DNA of 14,660 bases from Pinguiococcus pyrenoidosus (taxonomy: Eukaryota > Sar > Pinguiophyceae > Pinguiochrysidales > Pinguiochrysidaceae). The position numbers and the translations under genes are program-made. The notes beneath the pieces were generated by a model. The model saw only the letters and a program-made list of their open reading frames with translations, had not been told where the DNA came from and did no database searches. The stretch covers positions 1 to 14,660 of the forward strand of contig JAAMXY010000004.1 in the NCBI GenBank assembly GCA_019677205.1, read 5' to 3'. Positions 7,473-14,660 of the stretch are shown piece by piece; the first letter of the stretch is position 1, and each line of letters begins with the position of its first letter.

Positions 7473-7508
7473 CAGGGCAGCACTCCGAGGCAGGGCAGCA
7501 CTCCGAGG
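7473..7508 (+). repeat. Perfect 18-bp tandem duplication in a convergent 3' region
   Basis: CAGGGCAGCACTCCGAGG at 7473-7490 is repeated without change at 7491-7508. It lies between the stop codons of the TPRKB and NDH2 genes, in sequence that should be the 3' UTR of one or both. Confidence 0.9.
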
Positions 7509-7543
7509 CGGAGCCGGCCTTGCGCCCAGGAGCCTCGTGGCTG

Positions 7544-8319
7544 CTACAACCTTGTAAGATCTCGTCCGAAAAGCGTGGTCTTCATCCAGTCGATCGCTAC
7601 CAAAGCCCGGTTCCTCCAACTAACTTGCTTGGAGAGGTAGATCGATCGCCAGAGCAGCCATCCGCCAAACCCTTTGCTTTTCACTGGAGTCTTGTTCACC
7701 TGCAGCTGGGCAATGCCCTTGTCATTCCCCACGTACGCCAAGATACCCAGATTGAGGAACTGGAAAGGCTTCGCAAAGCGCTGTGGCGGCTCAAGCGCCG
7801 CTGCTGCGTCTGCCGCGCCTTTTCCGGAGTCACGCTGCTGAGCCGGCATGAACCGATCCGAGGAACGGATGTCCGATCCAACTGCGGTCGGAATCTTGGC
7901 GGTCGTGTCGTAGTCGCCGCTCAATAGGCGTGCGAGGAACGTAGCCTGCTGGCTGGCCACTTGTGCAGTCGCGGGGAGCGGCTGCGTGTCCATGATGCTG
8001 CAGTCTCCGACCGCGAAAACATCGGGAGCCCCTTTCACCCGCAGCCAGCCATCCACCAGGAGTCGCCCCCGACCGCCCCTACATCCGCGAAACGAGTCAC
8101 TCGAGGCCGTCCAAGGGCACCTCGCTGGCTTCCAGTACGCACCGCGGAACGAGATTCTGCTCCTGCATGTCCTTCTGGACCGGAATCTTGTTGATGGTCT
8201 CCAAGACGAGCGGAAGTGGGCCGTTTCCCGCCGCCCTTTTTCGAATAGGAAGACATGGAAGGGATAAGCCCAGAGCTTCTTAGCCACGTGCACAGCAGCT
8301 TCTTCTTCTTCTTCTTCTT

Positions 8320-8351
<32 letters not shown>

Positions 8352-9713
8352 CAAATAGAGAGGCCGTATGGCACGGTGCGGCCGTCGGACAGGAGGATTT
8401 CCCGCTGCTTCACTTCCTTCACCCCGACGCCCAGAATGACTTCCGTGGGAACGCGTTTGTCGGTTCCGCGCTCCAACGAGGCCATCGCGGCATTCGCCAT
8501 GTCCTCGTCAAAGGCACCGAGGATTCGATTCGTCGCCTCAATCAAGATCACGCGCACACTTTTAAGAAGGTGCGGGTAGTACTTGGGTGCGTCCTGTGCA
8601 AGAAAGTCGCGGAGCTCCGAGGTGAACTCGACGCCTGCGTGGTGATTGTCAAGCGTTTAGGTCGGCTCCTTTCCGGGAGCAGCGTCTCGCGGCGCCACGA
8701 TACCTGTTGGTCCCGCACCAATCGTGACGAAGGTGAGCGCCTGCTCCCTCTGCTCGTCCGTGAGAGATGGAATGTTCGCTCGCTCGAAGACGTTCCCAAT
8801 CGCGCTGCGAATGCGACGGGCATCGTCCACTTGCTTGAGGAACATGCAGTGCTCCTTCACCCCCGGTATCCCAAACGTGTTGGTCGTGGCACCGACACCG
8901 ATCACAAGCTTGTCGTACTCGACGTCGAACTCCTCGATGTCGCACGCCGTGCCTTCGCAGACGATGCTCTGGCAGGTGACGGACTTGGAGTCCGGGTTGA
9001 TGGCGGTGACGGTGGCCTCGAGGTAGTCTGCGTTTTTGTTGACCCGCCGGATCGGCTCGGTGATGCTGCGGTCTTCCACAGTCCCAACAGCAGCGCCGGC
9101 GAGCATCGGCGTGAAGAGGAAGTAGTTCCGCGGCGAGATCACCACCTGCAGGCCAGCGTTGCACCGGATCACGCCATAAGACGCCGCGGCCCTTTGAGCA
9201 CCAGTTGGGGTCGAGCCGAAGGCTACGTACCACGTTGAACTTCTTCTGCGCATCGATGCCCTTCAAGAGGGAGTGGCTGGCCCAGCCGGTGCCCAAGACC
9301 ACCACCTTGGGCCGCTCCGCCTTGGGCTTCGGGCCCGGTTTGGCGGCCTTGCTCTCTGCGTCTTCCAAGAAGTCCACCACCGTGGATCGCACCTTCTCCG
9401 CTGCTTCGTCCACCTGCTCCAGGCCGCGCTCCACTAGGACCTGGAGGTACGGCCTCTCGCCCAGAATGTTATTGTAGCCGGCCTCTTCGGCCTCTCGGGC
9501 GGATTCCGCAAGCTTTTGCAGCTCGGCGGCGTCCGACACCTCTCTTTCATTCTCCTTGCTCAGCTTCTCGCGCAGCAGGTCCTCCGAGGTGGAGTACAGT
9601 CGGAGAGGCCTTCGCGTGGATGGCAGCTTCTTGGACGACGCCAGGAAGCCAGCGACCTGGCACACGGCCAAGGCCGCTGCCAGCAGCCCCAGGGCGCGGC
9701 CTTTGACGCCCAT
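7544..9713 (-). CDS. Type II NAD(P)H dehydrogenase (alternative NDH2), probably plastid-targeted, five exons
   Basis: CDS is complement of 7544-8078, 8143-8235, 8352-8634, 8704-9145 and 9231-9713, 611 residues. Introns are 85, 69, 116 and 64 bp, all GT-AG, each confirmed by restoring a conserved motif. The enzyme is a single-subunit FAD flavoprotein that moves electrons from NAD(P)H to quinone without pumping protons. Visible motifs: first nucleotide fold VVVLGTGWAS (137-146), VISPRNYFLFTP, second fold IGAGPTGVEF (303-312), WAAGNGPLPLV (rebuilt across intron 3), FAVGDC (455-460), and the C-terminal membrane-surface segment with LNLGILAYVG, SWRNR and FGRDLTR. No EF-hand is present. The leader has a signal-like helix (7-19) ending in VAGF then LASSKK, as in complex-plastid targeting, and an unusual coiled-coil-like stretch (about 43-125) precedes the catalytic part. 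A mitochondrial location is the alternative. The start is the only ATG giving this leader. Confidence 0.95.
8299..8349 (-). repeat. (AAG)17 microsatellite abutting the donor site of NDH2 intron 3
   Basis: On the coding (-) strand the intron reads GT followed at once by 17 perfect AAG units (CTT on the + strand), 51 of the intron's 116 bases. The GTAAGAAG donor is thus built partly from the repeat. Confidence 0.92.
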
Positions 9714-9971
9714 CGGACGTGGCCACAGTAGTCAGCCTGGCGTCACTTTGCGGGGCTCTCCCGCTCCGCTTCACTTCTCGCGGCCCTATGCCAGTGAAAG
9801 GGCTGGGGGGCAAGGCAGGAGAGGCCGGCAGTGACGAGGCGACCTGGCGCGGCGATCACGTACGCCCTTCTCGCTCGGCTGGTACTACTTTCCCGGAGCG
9901 AGGGAGTACCCTGGAGCGAATCTGTCGCTTCGGAGGAGGAGGAGGACAGAGAGAAGCGGATGTCCGTTTCT

Positions 9972-9985
9972 GGTTTTCGGTTTCT

Positions 9986-10034
<49 letters not shown>
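9972..10034 (+). repeat. Heptanucleotide repeat (GGTTTTC)n
   Basis: Seven perfect consecutive GGTTTTC units run from 9986 to 10034. One further unit lies at 9972 and a 6-bp variant at 9979. The unit is G/T biased on one strand, superficially like seven-base telomere repeats, but the C makes it different from known TTTAGGG-type units. It lies about 270 bp upstream of the NDH2 start. Confidence 0.9.
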
Positions 10035-10037
<3 letters not shown>

Positions 10038-10039
10038 GG

Positions 10040-10609
10040 ATTGGGTGGTTGGGTGCGTCTCTGTCCTTCCTCAAGTCCGTCGTTGAGCCTGGAGCCGTGG
10101 TCGTGAACGTCGCGTGAGAAGGGGGCGAATCCCGCACGAACTGGCCAGTGGGGAGGCGGGAGCCGGAGTAAACGGTTTTGGGAGAAGATTGCGGCAGGGT
10201 GCCTGTAGGACGGGAAGTTGGGAGAGTGCCGTGGCCAATGCCTGGCCGAGGCGGGTTGCGGTTCCAGGCCGATTGGGCCCAAGTTGGAGGATCGGGATAC
10301 TAGCGGGCGTGGTCTCGCCTCACCCGAATGGCCGCGCTCCCTCGGGATTGGCCCGCTTGGCTGGGAGGTTGAACGGCGCTGGCGATTGGTGAAATCAAAT
10401 CGGCGTACGTACGGGCGGCTTCGCATGAATGGGTGTTTGTCGCGCGGACACCCAGACTTGACCGGCCAGGCTGCGCTTTCAAGCCTCCCGCAGAGGCGGG
10501 AACCAATCACGGGCGGTCGACGTTTCCAATCTGGTCGTGGAACTGACGTAACTGCTCAACTGAAGGCTATTCGTTTGGCCTACTGCGGCATAAGACGCGT
10601 ATCCATTGG
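10040..10609. promoter_or_regulatory. Cluster of eight CCAAT boxes plus a CRE-like element
   Basis: ATTGG occurs at 10040, 10272, 10347, 10385 and 10605, and CCAAT at 10235, 10503 and 10526. About one would be expected by chance on both strands in 570 bp at even base composition. TGACGTAA at 10544-10551 resembles a CRE/bZIP site. Established knowledge: CCAAT is bound by the NF-Y trimer in most eukaryotes and is frequent in bidirectional promoters. Use here is inferred from the position between divergent genes. Confidence 0.6.
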
Positions 10610-10827
10610 CTTAGTACAGCGGCCCTCGTGTTGAAGGTGGTACTTCTGGCAACTCAAATGCTGCACAGCAGCAGCAAAAGCAGAAAAAGCAAACGAGATC
10701 TGTAGACACTGCGTCGACCAAATTTGAGCTTCGTATTCGGCCGATGGCGCAAAGGCGTCTTGCTGGCTCCACCTCTGCTGCGACGCAGGCCAGCTAGCAC
10801 GTAGAGCAAGGAAGACCCGAGCACAAG

Positions 10828-13013
10828 ATGGAGGGTACGTGTGGCGAACCTGCGCGCGCCACCGCGGCCGGATGGATGGACACGGGCGCGCTGCTGTTTG
10901 TGGATTCCTCAACTCCCGACTGCCGTGGCGGGAAAGCTGCCCAGGCCGCGCCCCAAAGCGCGGCCTGGGCGCGCGGCTCACTCGGGACCAGCCCGCGGCC
11001 AGCGATGCATGCATGAGCAAGCCTTGGCGCAGTTGCTGTGCGCCTGCGCCAGGCCGGCGCGGTTTGAAATGTTGAGCCAGTTACCCCGCGAGCCCGAGCC
11101 CCTGGCTCTGCAGTTTGAAAGATCCTGCCTCGCCGCCGAGCTGCAGCGCTTGGCTGCAGCTCCTCCGGGACGCCCCCGAGGCGTGGGCCTGCATGAGACG
11201 AGCGCGCGTGGCCTGGGCATCGCGCAACGTGCGTCGCGAGCCGGCGTGCGTGCAAGAACTGTTTCGCGAGCGTGCCTTTGAAACGCCTTTTGCGCACAAA
11301 GACTGAGCCTGAACTTCTGCTTCGTCTCCCCTAGGCTACGGGCCAGGCCCTTACGTAACGATGCCATCGGGAGTTGGTCCGGAGGTGAACCCAGGCATGG
11401 CCATGGCGCCCAACATGAACCCGGCCATGATGGGCGAGGGCCAGGACCCGATGGGCGCGGCCGCCGCCGCGGCCGCGGCGTACATCAACCCCCCGGGAAT
11501 GATGGTGGACGCGGGCATGAGGCCCTACGCGCCGCAGCACGCGCGCGGAGTGCACGTGCCGGTCGTAGATCCCGGCCCGCCCATCAAAGTCCGTGACGTC
11601 GACCGCGGACCGGAGGGCTGCAACCTCTTCATCTTCCACGTGCCCAACGACCTGACCAACATCGCCCTGTACCGCCTCTTCCAGCCCTTCGGCCCGATGC
11701 TCTCCGCCAGGATCATGGTCGACAAGCGCACCGGCTGCTCCCGCGGCTTCGGCTTCGTCAGCTACGAGAACCACGAAGCGGCCGCCAACGCCATCAAGTG
11801 CATGAACGGCTTCCAGCTGGGCCACAAGCGCTTGAAGGTGGAGCTGAAGAAGGAGAAGGGCGCCCGCGGAAGCGAGCGCTCGCACCACCACGGGCCGCAC
11901 GACGACCATCAGTACATGAGCGTCGGCGGGTACATGCACGCCGGCATGGACGGGCAGCACCCGCCGTACGCCCAAGGCGCGGACGGCGGTGCGATGGGCC
12001 ACATGCACCCGATGTACCAGGGCAGCCGCATGGGCCACCACGGCCAGGGCCGCGTCGGGGTGCAGCCTGGCATGGACGCGAACATGGGCATGGGCATGGT
12101 GGACGAGAACGGCTACTACCAGCAGCCCGTGGACCTGGCCCGCAAGGGCTACCCCGGCGGGCCGATGGCCGCCGGCATGATGCCTCCGAAGATGGGATAC
12201 CATATGGAGGGCATGGCCCCCGTCGGGCCCGAGGGCAACCAAAGCATGTGGCCTGTAGATAGTTCTGGCAATCCCCTGGGGCACACGATGGGACCGGGAG
12301 GCGTCCCCTTGGTCATGGACGAGCAGGCGCAGGGCATCATTCCCGTGCCCATGGGAGACCCCACGATGATGCAGGGCGCCGTAGTAGACATGAGCCACCT
12401 CAACCACCTGAATCAGTATAGCATGGGAGCCATGGCCGCCGCCAACGGCGGCATCCCGCCGCACTTCGTGAACGGCCAGATGGCCCCGCACTACGCGGGG
12501 ATGATGTCCCAGGGCCGCCCGCAGGCCATCCCAGGGCCCGCCGTGGCTGCCGAAGACGATAAGTCCGTCCCCAAAGACGCTGGGGACGCTTCTCCGCCCG
12601 CAGCCGAGGAAAGAGAGTCGGCGACCCAAGCTGCCGCGCCCTCCGCCTCGGATGCTCAGCCCGCGGCGGCCGGAAGCTCGTCGGCCGCGACTGCCGCGCA
12701 GGCGCACGATGTCTCGGGCAAGAAGGCCGTGCCCGAGTCGACGTCGCCGCGGGAATCGTCGCCGAAGGCGTCTGCGGACGCGGGGTACCCCAGCCTTAGT
12801 AGTAGCTCTCCCGTCCCGGACAGCAGCATCCGTCAGATCTGGAACCAGCAGGTGCCTCGTCGAGCCATCGGTGGCTCTGCGGAACCCGCGCAGGACGACA
12901 AGACGACCACCGAGTCTGCGGCGAAGGGCCCCGAGAACCGAGTCGACCTGGAAGACCCCACCAAGGACATCGACAAACTCGTTGAGAATAATCTCCACAT
13001 CAAGGACATCTGA
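10828..13013 (+). CDS. CELF/Bruno-like RNA-binding protein with a single RRM, two exons
   Basis: Exons 10828-10834 and 11335-13013 give 561 residues. The large exon has its own ATG (11361), but its frame is open back to a strong acceptor (CTTCGTCTCCCCTAG, 11320-11334). An ATG in a good context (CACAAGATGG) at 10828 followed by the donor GAGG|GTACGT joins in frame, giving MEGYGPGPYVT before the internal Met. The RRM (about 98-173) has RNP2 LFIFHV and RNP1 RGFGFVSY, preceded by GPEGCNLF and followed by MNGFQLGHKRLKVELKK, the pattern of the third RRM of CELF/Bruno proteins, which bind U/GU-rich RNA and control splicing, translation and decay. The first two RRMs are absent. The rest is low complexity: a Met/Pro/Ala-rich N-terminus with poly-Ala, a long Met/Gly/His/Pro-rich middle, and an acidic Ser/Ala-rich tail. 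If the upstream exon is wrong, the protein starts at 11361 (550 residues). Confidence 0.9.
10835..11334 (+). other. 500-bp first intron of the CELF-like gene
   Basis: It runs from GTACGT at 10835 to CCCCTAG at 11334, several times longer than most introns in this window. It is GC rich. It contains open segments in several frames, for example one ending at 11306 with a basic helix-like stretch, but none has a recognised domain or usable start context. It may carry regulatory sequence. A transcribed leader exon or alternative first exon inside it cannot be excluded. Confidence 0.65.
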
Positions 13014-13880
13014 GCGCGCGCAGACTCTCCGGCTCGCTTGCGCGTCCAGTGGATACGCTACTGAGCGAATGTGCGATACCACACCACATCACGGGTAGAG
13101 GAACGCGTTCGTAGGAATGTCTCCAGTGTATGAACCAGCGAGGCGGTTGTCGCCTGCATAGCAAGGGAGCGGAGGGGCGGAACGGAATGGAATGGAATGG
13201 AACGGAATGGGTCGGGGGGTGGCCTTCAGCAGAAGCGGGGGGATAGTTTTCTTGTAATACCGACAGGGCAGTACCGCTAGCTGAGCACGGCGATCCAGTT
13301 GATGGTCCGTCGGTGCAGAAGAATTGTGTTGTTGTGATGTCCGATTACGGCGGAGGGTCCAGGCTTTTGGTGATTCTCTGTGACATGGTTGGGGATTGTC
13401 TCTTTCTTTTCTCGTGCGCGTGATTCGGGATTGTCGTCAACCTGGTGCCTGCTTCGCAGCTGTAGAGGGATGGCGGCGTGGCCGCGGAACCAGGGAGTTT
13501 AGATTTCAAGGGCGCGGGTCCTAGGTTGTTACGTGAGCAGCGCGGCATCGCCTCCAGTCGCCCGCGGTGGAGCAGTCGCCTGGTCACATGCATGGTGCCC
13601 GCGGCGCTTGAAGCGCAGGCAGTCGGTATTGCGTTGTGTTCTTCGGAAACATCCGCTGACAGAGGTCTGTTGAGTACGTGTCATGAGATCGCAGAAGGTT
13701 TTAGGTTTTTTTTTAATGTTGGGTTAGGGAGGGGGGCTTCGTTGTCTTCATCTTTCCGTGCGCCGATGCGCTTCCTCCATGGCTCCATCTTCGTCTTCAG
13801 CTGTGATCCATCATGCAATGACGCAAAGCCCGCACCTCGAAAAGGCGTCACAAGACAGGCAGGCCCACTCTATTCGCCGT
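13014..13880. other. Convergent 3' region between the CELF-like and C2-domain genes
   Basis: This 867-bp gap lies between two facing stop codons and should include both 3' UTRs. It holds a GGAAT repeat (13179-13208) and is otherwise featureless, with moderately GT-rich stretches around 13220-13440 and a T-rich run at about 13707-13716. An open + frame from 13478 into the next gene is not supported by any domain and overlaps the C2 gene in antisense. No gene is called. Confidence 0.5.
13179..13208 (+). repeat. Pentanucleotide repeat (GGAAY)6
   Basis: Six tandem units occupy 13179-13208 in the order GGAAC, three GGAAT, GGAAC, GGAAT, about 165 bp after the CELF-like stop. It is a short microsatellite in the 3' region. 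Confidence 0.9.
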
Positions 13881-14615
13881 TCAGTCGTCATGGCCGCTGT
13901 CGCCCGAGGTTCGTCCGCTTTCACCGTCGTCGTCAACCATGTCGCTTCCATCCCGCCCCGCTGGCGATTCTGGGCTGCGTCTCACGACTTTCCTCCAGAG
14001 GCGTCGTCGCACGAAGGACAGGGGGCCTGGACTGGGTGACCAGCCGAAGAAGCGATTGCCGGAAAGCTCGGGGCCATACTGGAAGGCATCGGCGTCCGAG
14101 CTGCTCAGGGAGTTCACGACGGACCAATCGAGGACGGTGTGGCCTTCGTATGCTCTCTCTTGCTCGCTAAGGACATCATCAATGTCCATTGCGAAAGCGC
14201 TTGCATCAAAGTTGCTGTAAGCGCACAATCCGCCGTTGGGGTCCGTGAACAAGAAGTTCTTTCCCCAGGTGGGGTTCATCCTCTCATACTGCCAGGCCAG
14301 GATCTGCAACTCGGCGAAGAAGTCTTCCCGCGATTGGACTCCCACAGCGATGGTGACGGTGCATCCCTCCCGCCGCTGGCCAGTCGACGGGTCGAGAACC
14401 GGCAGAGCCATCATCTCCGGAGCTCCGTCTTTTTCCTCTCGTTCTTCCACGCAGAGCCGACTTGCCCCAAGTAGATCGTCGGCGCTGAAGCTGTCTGCGT
14501 CGTAGATCTCCAACACGAGGGCCGCCTCCTCGCCGGCTTGCACCACGAAACTGAAGACCTCGGGGGGTGCCCACGTGGGATTCAAGGTCTTCGCGTGCTT
14601 GGTGGTCCTCCCAAC
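13881..14615 (-). CDS. C2-domain protein, C-terminal part (gene cut by window edge)
   Basis: A frame of 244 codons ends with TGA at 13881. A clear acceptor (CTTTCGATTGCAG, ending at 14616) precedes the codon at 14615, so I take this as the start of the last exon; the frame continues to an ATG at 14657, but that part is probably intron. The exon begins inside a C2 domain: VGRTTKHAKTLNPTW, then FSFVV, LVLEIYDADSFSADDLLGASRL. The DADxxxxDDLLG loop keeps the acidic residues that bind calcium in C2 domains, which usually direct proteins to membranes. After the domain come about 165 residues I do not recognise, with a second NPTW, an Asp/Ser-rich segment and a basic then acidic tail. The upstream domains are outside the window, so the full protein type is unknown. 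Confidence 0.75.
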   Translation of the reverse strand, partial: VGRTTKHAKTLNPTWAPPEVFSFVVQAGEEAALVLEIYDADSFSADDLLGASRLCVEEREEKDGAPEMMALPVLDPSTGQRREGCTVTIAVGVQSREDFFAELQILAWQYERMNPTWGKNFLFTDPNGGLCAYSNFDASAFAMDIDDVLSEQERAYEGHTVLDWSVVNSLSSSDADAFQYGPELSGNRFFGWSPSPGPLSFVRRRLWRKVVRRSPESPAGRDGSDMVDDDGESGRTSGDSGHDD

Positions 14616-14660
14616 CTGCAATCGAAAGCGCCTCGTGAGGGGCTTTTTCCCCCCCATCCG

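Larger units (their letters stand above)
9714..10827. promoter_or_regulatory. 1.1-kb divergent intergenic region between NDH2 and the CELF-like gene
   Basis: The NDH2 start (9713, -) and the CELF-like start (10828, +) point away from each other. The interval holds a heptamer repeat (about 9972-10034), a cluster of CCAAT boxes on both strands (10040-10609) and a TGACGTAA element (10544-10551). Open frames exist on both strands, including one of 255 codons on the - strand, but they are repeat-driven or compositionally unconvincing and show no recognisable domain. I see no RNA gene. Confidence 0.55.

Noticed and set aside
8649-9713. NDH2 first exon read as one 354-residue protein
   Set aside because: The frame is open through intron 1 by chance; conserved NDH2 motifs continue only after splicing at 9231/9145.
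9743-10510. 255-codon open frame on the - strand in the NDH2/CELF promoter region
   Set aside because: Part of it is translation of the heptamer repeat (ENRKPKT), and the rest is Arg/Pro/Ser-rich with no recognisable domain and lies in a CCAAT-rich promoter.
11069-11306. Possible small gene inside the CELF intron, with helix-like coding character in two frames
   Set aside because: It needs a frame change without a good donor, has no known domain, and lies between a strong donor and acceptor; kept only as a note on the intron.
11331-13082. Long open frame (583 codons) on the - strand opposite the CELF-like gene
   Set aside because: It mirrors the GC-rich third positions of the real gene; its product is a monotonous His/Val/Arg/Gly string with no domain, while the + strand has an unmistakable RRM.
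13725-13735. GGGTTAGGG telomere-like string
   Set aside because: A single occurrence without tandem copies is expected by chance.
13478-14170. 230-codon open frame on the + strand
   Set aside because: It overlaps the C2 gene in antisense, has no recognisable motif, and its N-terminal half reads like translated UTR.

Overview
This is nuclear DNA of a eukaryote. Almost every gene is split by short introns (61-122 bp, plus two longer ones of 244 and 500 bp), there are no operons or Shine-Dalgarno-led gene strings, and the products (KEOPS subunit, CELF-type RRM protein, C2 domain, FLASH-like coiled coil) are eukaryotic. Three predicted proteins start with a hydrophobic signal-like segment. In one of them, the type II NADH dehydrogenase, it ends in VAGF and is followed by an S/K/R-rich stretch, as in plastid-targeted proteins of algae with a red-derived complex plastid. 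A stand-alone array of helicase-associated (HA) repeats fits the same kind of organism, best a stramenopile-type or related unicellular alga. The species cannot be named from the sequence.

Layout, left to right. (1) 324-2435 (+): five-exon beta-propeller-like protein with weak ordered resemblance to HPS3 of the BLOC-2 complex. (2) 2740-4191 (-): intronless secreted or plastid protein made of five HA repeats. (3) 4694-5137 (+): 96-residue three-exon coiled-coil protein with the NIS-LY-TA---E--RKD motif of the FLASH N-terminus. (4) 5162-6467 (-): three-exon YacP/Rae1-type NYN endoribonuclease with an organelle-type leader. (5) 6653-7372 (+): three-exon Cgi121/TPRKB, a KEOPS tRNA t6A subunit. 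(6) 7544-9713 (-): five-exon type II NAD(P)H dehydrogenase. (7) 10828-13013 (+): CELF/Bruno-like single-RRM protein whose 7-nt first coding exon is separated by a 500-bp intron. (8) 13881-14615 (-): C2-domain protein, cut by the right edge.

The eight genes alternate strictly + - + - + - + -, so each gap is either a shared divergent promoter or a convergent tail-to-tail junction. Stops are only 24 bp apart between genes 3 and 4. Divergent gaps are 185 bp (4/5), 502 bp with an AT-rich island (2/3), and 1.1 kb with eight CCAAT boxes and a heptamer repeat (6/7). The genes do not form one pathway. Common themes are RNA metabolism (3, 4, 5, 7) and probable plastid or secretory targeting (2, 4, 6).

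I see no mobile element, CRISPR array, rRNA or tRNA. No clearly new multi-gene system is evident. The most interesting points are the minimal FLASH-like gene with an upstream ORF, the intron structures (stop-free 3n introns, a donor site fused to a microsatellite), the HPS3-like candidate, the HA-repeat protein, and the paired AT-island plus pyrimidine-leader architecture. All splice sites were assigned by reading frames, GT-AG rules and family conservation, not by transcript data.
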